Assembly: GCF_052076105.1 (NCBI RefSeq)
Contig: NZ_CP197245.1
Span: 2,542,001 to 2,606,000, forward strand
Origin: Tardiphaga sp052076105
GTDB lineage: Bacteria; Pseudomonadota; Alphaproteobacteria; Rhizobiales; Xanthobacteraceae
Length of the DNA: 64,000 nt
Direction: 5' to 3'
The first letter of the stretch is position 1, and every line of letters starts with the position of its first letter. The translations under genes and the position numbers were made by a program. Of this stretch, positions 44,601 through 52,239 are shown in pieces. The notes under the pieces are model-generated. The model saw only the letters and a list, made by a program, of their open reading frames with translations, was not told where the DNA came from and made no database searches.

Positions 44601-44835
44601 CGAAATACATCAGGCCGGGAATGCCGTTGAGCTGATCCTCGATCAGGCGCGTGACGCCCTGATAGATCTCCTCCGACGACGCGCCGGGATAACTGGTGCT
44701 GATGGCGATGCGCGGCGGCGCGATGTTCGGATATTGCGCCACCGGCAGCGACGGGATCGCGAGCGCGCCGGCAATCATGATGAAGATGGCGACCACCCAG
44801 GCAAAGATCGGCCGCGCGATGAAGAAATTGGACAT
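41677..44835 (-). CDS. HAE1-type RND multidrug efflux permease
   Basis: A 1052-residue inner-membrane drug:proton antiporter like AcrB/MexB. It opens F-F-I-A-R-P-I-F-A-W-V-V-A, with the porter domain N-I-A-P-P-R-I and G-V-T-R-L-I-E-D-Q-L. Helix 4 carries the Asp pair in G-I-L-V-D-D-A-I-V-V-V-E-N. ATG 44835 is the usual family start; a frame to 44874 overlaps the adaptor gene. It follows the adaptor gene by 11 bases. No outer-membrane channel gene is present in this cluster, so it must share one encoded elsewhere. Confidence 0.93.
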   Translation of the reverse strand: MSNFFIARPIFAWVVAIFIMIAGALAIPSLPVAQYPNIAPPRIAISTSYPGASSEEIYQGVTRLIEDQLNGIPGLMYFESTADATGAIQIDVTFQPGTTIAQATVDVQNRIRRVESRLPRAVTQQGIIVEEGSIAFLLFISMQSIDGSIDSIGLGDYITRNVLSEIRRVPGVGKAQLFGTQRSMRVWIDPDKMLGLGLTSADITAAIAAQNAQVSAGRIGATPNPISQEVSAPVLVKGQLGTPDEFAAIVLRANRDGSSVRLRDVARVEVGGEDYNFASRLNGKAAAAIGVQMSATGNALATSEAVNAKMKELAKFFPKGLTYEIPYDTTPFVRASIEKVLHTLAEAIGLVFIVMFLFLQNIRYTLIPTIVVPIALLGTCAVMFATGFSINVLTMFAMVLAIGILVDDAIVVVENVERLMAQEGLSPRAATRKAMKQISGAIVGITLVLTAVFVPMAFFPGAVGIIYRQFSLTMVVSILFSGFLALTLTPALCATFLKPIAKGHHEKGGFFGWFNRRFDALAGRYRSAVVWATGRTGRIMVVYLALLVGLGWAYVRLPSGFLPTEDQGYVIVDIQAPPEASQTRTLESVKQVETVFMKEEGVASVFSVLGFSFSGNGLSSGIAFPTLKDWSERGTKDAAPAIVNRTNAEFAKIGDATAFALSPPPIEGLGNSTGFTFRLQDRSNRGSAALSAAASQLMAAGAKSSVLVGLRIEGLSNSAQLNLVIDREKANTFGVSFADINTTVSASLGSSYVNDFPNAGRMQRVTVQAEDDRRMQAGDLLKLNVRNASGGMVPLSAFARTEWAKGPVQVVGFNGYPSIRIAGDAAPGHSSGDAIKEMERLVAQLPDGFGYQWAGQSQQEIESGNQAPFLLGLSVLFVFLLLAALYESWSIPLSVMLVVPLGIIGSLLAVMLRDMPNDIYFKVGLIAIIGLSAKNAILIVEFARELHAEGKSLREAAIEAAYLRFRPILMTSLAFILGVTPLAIATGASAGSQNAIGTGVLGGMISATVLAVLFVPVFYVFVLKRMPAKQVQHGEDEEAATSHEGTPRPTTM

Positions 44836-44846
44836 CTGCGCGCGCC

Positions 44847-45992
44847 TTACTTTGCTGCCGTCTGGCTGCGCCATGGCTTTGGATCGACCAGTGCGCCCGG
44901 TGCCAGCGTCTGGAAGCCTTCCACGACGACGCTGTCGCCAGCATTCAGACCGCTCTTGATGATCCAGCGACCGTTGACGAGACGCGCCGGTGTCACGCTG
45001 CGCAACTCGGCCTTGCGCTCGGCATTGATCACATAAAGCTGCGCCTGACCGCCGGGATCGCGCTGCAACGCGCGCTCGGGCACCGACAGCGCGTCCTTCT
45101 GCTCGCCCTGTACGATTTGCACGCGCACATACATGCCGGGCAGCAGATCGCCATCGGGATTGGGGAATTCACCGCGCAGGGTGATTTGCCCCGTCGTTGC
45201 ATCCACCGCAGCTTCGGAAAACAGCAGACGACCTTGTTGGGCATATTCCGAGCCGTCATCGAATTTGAGCCGGACATCTGCCGAGGCAACACCCTGCTCC
45301 CTGGAACTCGCCTGCGCGGCGCGCTTCAGCGTCAGAAGTTCGTTCGCGGATTGCGTAAAGTCGGCATAGACGGGTTCGAGTTGCTGGATCGTGGCCAGGC
45401 TCTCGCTGCCGCCCACGGTCACAAGCGCACCTTCGGTGATCAGGGCCCGCCCGATGCGTCCAGTGATTGGCGCGCGGACTTCCGTATATTGCAAGTCCAG
45501 TTGCGCAGCTTCCAACCCTGCACGGGCGGAAGCTTCATCGGCCTCGGCCTGCGCAAGCTCGGCAACGGCGCGGTCATAGAGCTGGCCGGTGGTGACATCG
45601 CGCTCCCTCAGCTGCGTCTGTCGCTCGGCCTGCTGTTTCGCAAGTACGCGGGTGGCTTCGGCGCGCTGCAGTGCTGCCTTGGCGCTGTTCACACGTACGC
45701 GGAAGGGCGCTGGATCGATGCGATACAGTACATCGCCCTCGTGCACGATCGTCCCCTGCTTGAACACGCGCTCGATCAGGATGCCAGCAACCCGGGGGCG
45801 CACCTCGGCAATCCGTGTCGGGGCAATACGGCCCGGCAGATCATTGACGATCCGAAGCGTCTCCGGGACCACGGACACCACGCTGACCGCCACCGCCGGC
45901 GTCGCCTGCCCCGAGGCGGCCTGCTTGTCGTCACCGCAGCCCACCAGCATCAAAGACAGCGCCAATGCTCCGGCGGCACGGACATGAAACAT
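44847..45992 (-). CDS. RND periplasmic adaptor lipoprotein (AcrA/MexA family)
   Basis: A 381-residue adaptor with a lipobox L-M-L-V-G-C near residue 21, then the MFP core: V-R-P-R-V-A-G-I-L-I-E-R-V-F lipoyl half, a helical hairpin rich in Ala/Glu/Arg, and Y-T-E-V-R-A-P-I-T-G-R-I-G-R. ATG 45992 has GAGAAG upstream; the GTG at 46007 does not. It is the first gene of the pump operon and diverges from a TetR gene, which probably represses it. Confidence 0.92.
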   Translation of the reverse strand: MFHVRAAGALALSLMLVGCGDDKQAASGQATPAVAVSVVSVVPETLRIVNDLPGRIAPTRIAEVRPRVAGILIERVFKQGTIVHEGDVLYRIDPAPFRVRVNSAKAALQRAEATRVLAKQQAERQTQLRERDVTTGQLYDRAVAELAQAEADEASARAGLEAAQLDLQYTEVRAPITGRIGRALITEGALVTVGGSESLATIQQLEPVYADFTQSANELLTLKRAAQASSREQGVASADVRLKFDDGSEYAQQGRLLFSEAAVDATTGQITLRGEFPNPDGDLLPGMYVRVQIVQGEQKDALSVPERALQRDPGGQAQLYVINAERKAELRSVTPARLVNGRWIIKSGLNAGDSVVVEGFQTLAPGALVDPKPWRSQTAAK

Positions 45993-46072
45993 CGACTTCT
46001 CAAACACTTACGTCACCATTGATTGGATCTTGCCGGCATCCCGCTGCGGCGCGGACGGCCCCAAAACACGTT

Positions 46073-46116
46073 CGACTCGCAGAGTCGGAATGGAAACATA
46101 CCGCGTGGTTGGTTTC
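46073..46116. promoter_or_regulatory. Candidate operators for the divergent TetR/RND pair
   Basis: CGACTC-gca-GAGTCG (46073-46087) is a perfect dyad. An imperfect 24-base dyad from GAAACATACC to GGTTGGTTTC (46093-46116) matches at 9 of 12 positions per half and has the size of a TetR-family operator. Both lie between the adaptor gene start (45992) and the TetR start (46206). Confidence 0.5.
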
Positions 46117-46205
46117 TTTACAACCCAATATTCCGCATTGCAGCAACGCCCGTTGCTCCTCCGATTGCACTTGCCAGTGGAGATGCCGCTCGGCCAGATG
46201 ACTGC

Positions 46206-46760
46206 ATGAGCGAAGCCTATGAACGCAAGAAGCAGCCTGAACTGGTTAGACGCACCCTGATTGATTGCGCCGCGCATCTGGCAATCGAACGCGGGCTACA
46301 AGCCGTCACGGTGCAGGCAGTCGCCGACGCCGCCGGTGTCACCAAGGGTGGTCTGTTTCATCACTTCCCCAGCAAGGAGAAACTGATCGACGCGGTGCTC
46401 AAGGATCAGATTGACAAATTTGACGCCGCCATCGAAGCAACGCTCGCACAGGATGGCCAAGGCTATGGTTGCTTCACCCGTGCCTATATCGTCGCGACAT
46501 TTTCGATGGCGGAGTTTGCACCTGCCCTCGAATCCACTTGCGTCGCGCTGCTCACCGAGCCGGTCGCACGCAAGCAATGGTCCGACTGGCTGCGCGCGCG
46601 CCTCGCGCGCCATCACGACACGGATGCCGCACCGCAGCTGGAGATCGTCCGCTACGCTGCCGATGGCGTCTGGCTTGCTGACCTGCAGCAAGTGCCTGCG
46701 GATTTGCGCATGGACCGGGAGAAGCTGCGCAGCCGTCTGATCGCAATGGCAACGAAATAG
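46206..46760 (+). CDS. TetR/AcrR-family regulator of the RND pump
   Basis: A 184-residue repressor. The helix-turn-helix reads A-A-H-L-A-I-E-R-G-L-Q-A-V-T-V-Q-A-V-A-D-A-A-G-V-T and K-G-G-L-F-H-H-F-P-S-K-E. The C-terminal part contains Y-A-A-D-G-V-W-L-A-D, typical of the TetR_C_37-like or YbiH-like group. ATG 46206 gives the normal length; the frame open from 46023 has an unrelated N-terminus. Divergent from an RND adaptor gene, the likely target. Confidence 0.88.
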   Translation: MSEAYERKKQPELVRRTLIDCAAHLAIERGLQAVTVQAVADAAGVTKGGLFHHFPSKEKLIDAVLKDQIDKFDAAIEATLAQDGQGYGCFTRAYIVATFSMAEFAPALESTCVALLTEPVARKQWSDWLRARLARHHDTDAAPQLEIVRYAADGVWLADLQQVPADLRMDREKLRSRLIAMATK

Positions 46761-46814
46761 ATCTCACCGGTCAACATATGCATCCAGGGTAGTTCAGCAC
46801 CGCGTTTGGTGACG

Positions 46815-47330
46815 ATGTTTGATACGAACACATCTTCTATCTCCGCATCACCCGACGATCGCGAGATTCCCGTGACTGACACACTGCCCGCTACCGCGCT
46901 CCATCCATCCTTCTTCAAGCTCCTTAGCGGGAGCTATCTCCGCACCGTCGGGAAGCCCCTGGTGGCGCCTGGGCAAGATGCGGCATGGCTCTACAGCGAC
47001 GCACCATTCGCGGTGCTCGCACATAACACCGAGACCGATCCGGTGTTCATCTATGCCAATCGCACGGCGCAACGTTGCTTCGAATACAGCTTCGACGAAT
47101 TCATCACCATCCCGTCGCGCCTCTCGGCAGAAGCGCCGAACCGCGACGAGCGCCAGCGCCTGCTCGACGCGGTCGCGCGCAACGGCTTCATCGACAATTA
47201 TCGCGGGTTGCGGATCGCGAAGTCCGGCCGGCGCTTCTGGATCGAAGGCGGTACCGTCTGGGAGCTGAGGGACGAGAACGGCGAGCGACTCGGTCAGGCG
47301 GCGCTGTTTACGTCATGGACGGATCTGTGA
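46815..47330 (+). CDS. MEKHLA-domain protein
   Basis: A 171-residue protein with a PAS-like MEKHLA domain, the domain also found in plant HD-ZIP III proteins. It shows D-A-A-W-L-Y-S-D-A-P-F-A-V-L-A-H-N, F-I-Y-A-N-R-T-A-Q-R-C-F-E-Y-S, and the conserved P-S-R-L-S-A-E-A-P-N-R-D-E-R-Q-R-L-L segment, ending F-T-S-W-T. Probably a small-molecule or redox sensor, but no output domain is present. ATG 46815 was chosen; a GTG about 20 codons later is possible. Converges with the GntR gene after 9 bases. Confidence 0.85.
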   Translation: MFDTNTSSISASPDDREIPVTDTLPATALHPSFFKLLSGSYLRTVGKPLVAPGQDAAWLYSDAPFAVLAHNTETDPVFIYANRTAQRCFEYSFDEFITIPSRLSAEAPNRDERQRLLDAVARNGFIDNYRGLRIAKSGRRFWIEGGTVWELRDENGERLGQAALFTSWTDL

Positions 47331-47339
47331 GCGCAGCAG

Positions 47340-48044
47340 CTACGACGTCGCCAGCGCCTCGCGCAGCGGCCGGCGCAACTGTCCGTTGGCATCGGCAAGG
47401 CTCGCGAGATAGTCGGCCGCCTCGGTGATATCGGCAACGATCTCGCGCTCGGCGGCGTCGGCATCGCCCGCGACGATGGCCTTGAGCGCCGCCGTGTGGT
47501 GATCCCAGCCCTTCAGGAGTACGACATATTCGGGGATCACGAAAGACAGCACCGGGCCGCAGCGCAGCCACATATTCTCGATGGTCTCCACGAGGATCGG
47601 GATGCCCGACATCGCATAGATCTCGAAGTGAAACTGGCGATGATAATCGAGATAGCTTTCGAGATTTTTTGCAGCGATCAGCGATTGCATCGTCGCCAGC
47701 AGTGACTTCAGACGTTCGAGCCCCGCAGTATTACGTCGCCTCGCGGCTTCCCGCGCCGCCTGCCCCTCCAGCGCACAGCGCACCACGGTCAGATCGGCGA
47801 GCTCGCGCGCAGTCAGATGCGGGACGATCGCCGCATTGCGCGGCCCCTGCTGCAACACGCCCTGTGCGACCAGCCGCGTGACGGCGTCGCGCACCGGCGT
47901 GATCGAGGTGCCGAAGCTTTCCGCAAGCGCGCGCAATGTCAGCACCGTTCCCGGCGCGAAACGGCCAGCCAGCAGCGCGTCCCGGAGCTGCGCATGCGCC
48001 AGGTCCCAGAGCGGTTCGCGTTCGATCCGTTTCAATGCGGTCAT
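47340..48044 (-). CDS. GntR-family regulator, FadR subgroup (FCD domain)
   Basis: A 234-residue regulator. The winged helix spans about residues 14-75 (L-R-D-A-L-L-A-G-R-F-A-P-G and T-P-V-R-D-A-V-T-R-L-V-A-Q-G), and the FCD effector domain follows, with a metal or ligand site of H residues in Y-H-R-Q-F-H-F and H-H-T-A-A-L. FCD regulators usually sense hydroxy acids or sugar acids. It diverges from the sugar-acid operon at 48184-54400 and an 18-base palindrome lies between, so it most likely represses that operon. Confidence 0.92.
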   Translation of the reverse strand: MTALKRIEREPLWDLAHAQLRDALLAGRFAPGTVLTLRALAESFGTSITPVRDAVTRLVAQGVLQQGPRNAAIVPHLTARELADLTVVRCALEGQAAREAARRRNTAGLERLKSLLATMQSLIAAKNLESYLDYHRQFHFEIYAMSGIPILVETIENMWLRCGPVLSFVIPEYVVLLKGWDHHTAALKAIVAGDADAAEREIVADITEAADYLASLADANGQLRRPLREALATS

Positions 48045-48144
48045 TCTGTGCTCGCTACCTCACCCTGCCGAGTCCCGCAAATTTCGTGCCCCGCAAATTC
48101 GTGCCCCGCAACCCGCGGCGCATTGTTCCATTGACCCGTTAAGA

Positions 48145-48162
48145 TGTTTGTTATAACAAACA
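48145..48162. promoter_or_regulatory. Perfect palindromic operator for the GntR regulator
   Basis: TGTTTGTTATAACAAACA is a perfect 18-base palindrome located 22 bases before the Bug receptor start. TTGACC at 48131-48136 is a plausible -35 element, so the palindrome overlaps the -10 region and would block transcription when bound. The size fits FadR-subgroup operators. Confidence 0.8.
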
Positions 48163-48183
48163 CCAAAAATGGGAGGAAAACAA

Positions 48184-49158
48184 ATGTTCGTTCAACGCGT
48201 CAGCTTTGCCGCGCTCGGATTGGTATTGGGATGCTGGTCCCTGCCTGCTCACGCGCAATCCGGCTTTCCGCAGAAAGACATCACCTTCATCGTGCCGTGG
48301 AATGCCGGCGGCTCCAACGACGTGGCCGCGCGTGCGCTGGACCCGATCCTGCGCGAACACGGCATCAAGATCGTGATCGAGAATGTCGTCGGCGCCACCG
48401 GCGTCATCGGCATGAAGCGCGTCGCGAGTTCTGCGCCGGATGGCTACACGATCGGCATGGGGACCAGTTCGACGCTGGCGCTGATCGCCCAGAACAAGGC
48501 GAACGGACTCACCAACAGCAATTTCACCCACATCGCGCGCGTCTCGACCGATCCCCTGATGCTGCTCGTGCCGTCCACCGGCACGATCAAGGCCCTTCCC
48601 GACTACATCGCCAACATGAAGGCGAAGCCCGGCAAGGTCACCATCGGCACACCCGGCAACTACAATCTCAACCACATCTTCGCATCGATGACCGCACGCG
48701 CGGCCGGCGTCGACTATGTCAACGTTCCCTATACCGGCGGCTCGAAAGTCGTTGCCGATCTGATCGGACAACATGTCGACTCCGGCGTGCTCAAGCCGTC
48801 GGAAACCCTCGGCCAGATCCAGGAAAAACTGCTCACGCCGATTGGCATCTTCGCCAATGAGCGGCTCGAAATGTTCCCGGATGTCCCGACCTTCAAGGAA
48901 AAGGGCATCGACGTTTTCCCTTATGGCCCCGTCGTGCAAATGGCCTATGTGGTCGGGCCGGCAAACCTGCCTGACGATGTCCGCACCAGGCTGACCACCG
49001 CATTCCGCGCCGCCATCCAGGATCCGCGCTTCAAGGAATTCGCCAAGAAGAACGTCTTCTTGGTCGACGACGTTACCGGCGACGCGCTCGCCAAGGAAGT
49101 CGACGGCGTCGCCGCCGCGATCGGCAAGGTCGCAGCCCAAACCTTCCCGAAAGAATAA
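48184..49158 (+). CDS. Bug-family (TctC) periplasmic receptor, first gene of the sugar-acid operon
   Basis: A 324-residue receptor with a signal peptide (about residues 1-20, ending A-H-A-Q) and motifs F-P-Q-K-D-I-T-F-I-V-P-W-N-A-G-G-S-N-D, V-I-E-N-V-V-G-A-T-G and S-A-P-D-G-Y-T-I. The W-N-A-G-G variant and low similarity to the other Bug proteins here suggest a different ligand. GGGAGG precedes ATG 48184. It heads an operon of dehydratases and hydrolase, so the ligand is probably the substrate of the first dehydratase. Confidence 0.9.
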   Translation: MFVQRVSFAALGLVLGCWSLPAHAQSGFPQKDITFIVPWNAGGSNDVAARALDPILREHGIKIVIENVVGATGVIGMKRVASSAPDGYTIGMGTSSTLALIAQNKANGLTNSNFTHIARVSTDPLMLLVPSTGTIKALPDYIANMKAKPGKVTIGTPGNYNLNHIFASMTARAAGVDYVNVPYTGGSKVVADLIGQHVDSGVLKPSETLGQIQEKLLTPIGIFANERLEMFPDVPTFKEKGIDVFPYGPVVQMAYVVGPANLPDDVRTRLTTAFRAAIQDPRFKEFAKKNVFLVDDVTGDALAKEVDGVAAAIGKVAAQTFPKE

Positions 49159-49215
49159 ACGCTGCCGGCACCCGCCGGCTGCTTCCACCCGACTGATCTC
49201 GACGAGGACACCCCA

Positions 49216-50355
49216 TTGAACATCAAGAAAATCACATGCCATGTCGTCGCCGCTCCCGTGCAGCGTCCGTTCACGTCGTCACGCGGCTGGCTCTACAAGA
49301 CGCGCGGCACCTGCCTCGTCGAGATCGAAACCAGTGACGGCATCGTCGGCTGGGGCGAATGCTACGGCCCCTCTGCTGTTGCCAAGGCCTTCATCGATAC
49401 CCAGCTTGCACCGCGCGTCATCGGCCGCGATCCATTCGACGTCGAGGTGATCTGGGAAGACCTCTATAACCGGATCAAGGATTACGGCCCCAAGGGCATG
49501 TCGATCGCCGCCATCAGCGGCATCGACATCGCGTTGTGGGATATCATCGGCAAGGCCTGCAACAAGCCGGTGCACAAGCTGATCGGCGGCGCCTTCCGCA
49601 CCGAAGTCGATTGCTATGCGACCGGCCTCTATTTCACCGACATGGAACGCCTGGTCGATGAGGCCGTCGAGGAAGCCGTTGGCTACAAGAAGGCCGGCTT
49701 CAAGGCGATCAAGATGAAGATCGGCCTCGGCTCCATCAAGCGCGACTACGAACGCGTCAAGGCCGTGCGCGAGGCCATCGGCTCCGACATCAAGCTGATG
49801 GTCGACGCCAATCACTGCCTCACCGTGCCTGCGGCCATCAAGCTCGGCCGCAAGCTCGAAGAGCTCGACATCGAGTGGTTCGAGGAGCCGATCTCGCCGG
49901 AAGATATCGACGGCTATATCGAAGTGACGCGCGCGCTCGACATGGCGGTTGCCGGTGGCGAGAACGAATTCACCCGCTGGGGTTTTCGCGATGCCATCGT
50001 GCGCAAAGCGATGGACATCGTACAGCCGGACGTCTGCGCCGCCGGCGGCATCACCGAATGCAAGAAGATCGCATCGCTCGCCAGCACGCACGGCGTCGAA
50101 TGCGTGCCCCATGCCTGGGGCTCGGTGGTCGGCCTCTCCGCCACCATCCACTTCCTCGCCTCGATCCCGAACCAGCCGCCAAGCCTGTTCCCGATGCCGC
50201 CGATGCTCGAATTCGAACAGGAGGAAAACCCGTTCCGCGATCATCTCGCGGTCAAGCCGATCCAGCAGGTGAACGGCGTCATTGCGGTGCCTGACGGTGC
50301 CGGCCTCGGCATCGAGGTCGACCGCGCGGTCATCGACAAGTATCGCGTCGCGTGA
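49216..50355 (+). CDS. Enolase-superfamily acid-sugar dehydratase (mandelate racemase/MLE family), KxK type
   Basis: A 379-residue mandelate racemase-like protein. The acid/base pair is K166-M-K168 and H299 (P-H-A-W-G-S), with metal ligands D197 (D-A-N), E223/224 (F-E-E-P) and E249 (G-E-N-E). It has the N-terminal capping domain and C-terminal barrel at normal length. This set of residues fits dehydration of an aldonic or uronic acid to a 2-keto-3-deoxy acid, or racemisation. TTG start at 49216 with GAGGA upstream. Second gene of the operon; a similar paralogue is at 52240-53379. Confidence 0.9.
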   Translation: MNIKKITCHVVAAPVQRPFTSSRGWLYKTRGTCLVEIETSDGIVGWGECYGPSAVAKAFIDTQLAPRVIGRDPFDVEVIWEDLYNRIKDYGPKGMSIAAISGIDIALWDIIGKACNKPVHKLIGGAFRTEVDCYATGLYFTDMERLVDEAVEEAVGYKKAGFKAIKMKIGLGSIKRDYERVKAVREAIGSDIKLMVDANHCLTVPAAIKLGRKLEELDIEWFEEPISPEDIDGYIEVTRALDMAVAGGENEFTRWGFRDAIVRKAMDIVQPDVCAAGGITECKKIASLASTHGVECVPHAWGSVVGLSATIHFLASIPNQPPSLFPMPPMLEFEQEENPFRDHLAVKPIQQVNGVIAVPDGAGLGIEVDRAVIDKYRVA

Positions 50356-50371
50356 TGGCGAGGTCGCAATC

Positions 50372-51277
50372 ATGAAATTCGTGACCTTCGTCGAGTCAGG
50401 CCTGACACGCGCTGGCGTGCTTGTCGGCGACGCCACACGTCCAACCGATATCGTCGTCGATCTGGCCCACCCGGCGATGCGGGCGGGCCTGAACGGCATC
50501 GCGCCGCAGATTCAGGCCTTTCTCGATGCAGGCCTTGGCAAGGTCGTCAGCATCATCACGGCTCATGGTCTCGCCGACGCCGCTCGGCTGACGGCAGACA
50601 AGGTAACGCTGCTTGCACCGCTCCCCGCACCGCGGCGCATCTTCGGCATCGCGCATAACTATCGCGATGCCGTGGCCGAACGTGGCATCGCCGCACCGGC
50701 GGAGCCCGTGCTGTTCATGAAAGCGCCACGAACGACAATCGCCGCGGGACGCGCGATCATCCTGCCTGCAGGGATCGGCGGCGTCACCTATGAGGCCGAG
50801 CTCGCCGCCGTGATCGGCAAGCGCGCGGTGAACGTGCCGAAGGAGCAGGCACTCGAATATGTTGCCGCCTATGGCTGCTTCAACGACATCAGCGCCAGCG
50901 AGATGATCAAGGCCGACGGCAATTTCGACCGCGGCAAGAACATTTCGACCTTCGGCCCCTTTGGTCCGTTCCTCGCGTCATCAGACGAGATCGCCGATCC
51001 GCAGGCACTACAGGTGTCACTGACGATCGACGGCAAGGTGCTGCAGAGCGGATCCACCAAGGACATGATCTTCGGTGTCGCCGACCTCGTCTCCTGGCTG
51101 TCGCATCGCGGGCCGCTCGAACCCGGCGATGTCATCGCGACCGGAACACCCGCGGGCGTGGCGGCGATGCACAAGCCGCCGGCCTGGCTGAAACCGGGCT
51201 CGACTGTGACCGCCAGTGTCGAGCACCTCGGCCAGCTCGCCAATCCCATTACCGAAGGACCGGCTTTCGATGCCTGA
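50372..51277 (+). CDS. Fumarylacetoacetate hydrolase (FAH)-family protein
   Basis: A 301-residue FAH-fold enzyme that cleaves or processes a 2-keto or diketo acid. It has F-G-I-A-H-N-Y-R-D-A, the metal-binding E-x-E in Y-E-A-E-L-A-A-V-I-G, F-N-D-I-S-A-S-E (usually N-D-V-S-A-R-D), and G-D-V-I-A-T-G-T-P-A-G-V. Members next to enolase-superfamily dehydratases act on 2-keto-3-deoxy or 2,4-diketo-3-deoxy acids. ATG 50372 lies 16 bases after the previous gene, which argues for one transcript. Confidence 0.9.
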   Translation: MKFVTFVESGLTRAGVLVGDATRPTDIVVDLAHPAMRAGLNGIAPQIQAFLDAGLGKVVSIITAHGLADAARLTADKVTLLAPLPAPRRIFGIAHNYRDAVAERGIAAPAEPVLFMKAPRTTIAAGRAIILPAGIGGVTYEAELAAVIGKRAVNVPKEQALEYVAAYGCFNDISASEMIKADGNFDRGKNISTFGPFGPFLASSDEIADPQALQVSLTIDGKVLQSGSTKDMIFGVADLVSWLSHRGPLEPGDVIATGTPAGVAAMHKPPAWLKPGSTVTASVEHLGQLANPITEGPAFDA

Positions 51278-52232
51278 CATGCCCACGATTCTCCTGACCA
51301 ATCCGATGCATGCCGATGGCGAGGCCATCCTGTCCCCGCATGCGCGGCTGATCACGGCACCCGACACCAAACCGGACACGCTGCGCGCCTTCGCCAAGGA
51401 TGCCGATGGAATCATCGTACGTGCCAAGCTGCCCAACGACATCGTCGATCACGCGCCGCGTCTGAAGGGCATGGTCCGTCACGGCGTCGGCCTCGATTTC
51501 ATCCCTGTCGATGCCGCCACCGCGCGCGGTGTCGCCGTCGCCAACCTTCCCGGCAGCAATACGAGTGCCGTCGCCGAATATGCGATATCGGCCCTGCTGC
51601 ATCTGCGGCGTCCGATCCATCTCATGAACGCGCTGATGCGCGACAAGGGCTGGGGTGCAGCACGCGCAACCACGGACAGCTTCACCGAACTGAACGGCGC
51701 GACGCTCGGTATTCTCGGCGTCGGCACCATCGGCCGCCGCGTGGCGCGGATCGCCAGTCAGGGCTTCGGCATGAAGGTGATCGGCACGTCTCGGCGAAAG
51801 GGATCGCTGCCGGCTGACATCGAGGACGTCTCGCTGGATCAGTTGTTCACACGCAGCGACGCGCTGGTGATCTGCTGTTCGCTGACGGATGAGACGCGCG
51901 GTCTCGTCAATGCTGCACGCATCGCGCAGATGAAGCCGGATGCGGTGCTGATCAACGTGTCGCGCGGCGCCGTCGTGGAGAATGCACCGCTGATCGGGGC
52001 GCTCAAATCCGGCAAACTCGGCGGCGCAGCGCTGGACGTGTTCGACATCCAGCCCCTGCCCGCCGATGACGCGCTGTTCGATTGCCCGAACCTGCTGCTG
52101 ACGCCGCATGCGGCGGCGCTCACCGCCAGCAGCAGCCGCGGCATGGCTGTCGGCGCCGCCGAAGAAATGCTCCGCATCCTGCGCGGCGAACAACCACTCA
52201 ATCTCGTCAATCCCGGTCACAAGGCAGCGTGA
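51270..52232 (+). CDS. D-2-hydroxyacid dehydrogenase-family protein
   Basis: A 320-residue NAD(P)-dependent oxidoreductase of the D-isomer 2-hydroxyacid type. The nucleotide fold has G-I-L-G-V-G-T-I-G-R-R-V. Catalytic Arg is R232 (N-V-S-R-G-A) and catalytic His is H280 (T-P-H-A-A). The usual Glu between them, in D-V-F-x-x-E-P, is replaced: the segment reads D-V-F-D-I-Q-P, giving Q261. It overlaps the FAH gene by eight bases. Role in the operon could be oxidation of a hydroxy acid or reduction of a keto acid; activity may differ given the Gln. Confidence 0.88.
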   Translation: MPDMPTILLTNPMHADGEAILSPHARLITAPDTKPDTLRAFAKDADGIIVRAKLPNDIVDHAPRLKGMVRHGVGLDFIPVDAATARGVAVANLPGSNTSAVAEYAISALLHLRRPIHLMNALMRDKGWGAARATTDSFTELNGATLGILGVGTIGRRVARIASQGFGMKVIGTSRRKGSLPADIEDVSLDQLFTRSDALVICCSLTDETRGLVNAARIAQMKPDAVLINVSRGAVVENAPLIGALKSGKLGGAALDVFDIQPLPADDALFDCPNLLLTPHAAALTASSSRGMAVGAAEEMLRILRGEQPLNLVNPGHKAA

Positions 52233-52239
52233 GGCTCCC

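Noticed and set aside
42280..45036. A 918-codon plus-strand frame opposite the first multidrug RND genes
   Set aside because: Same reasoning: composition is that of an antisense shadow, with no domain signal, and the opposite strand holds complete RND pump and adaptor genes.
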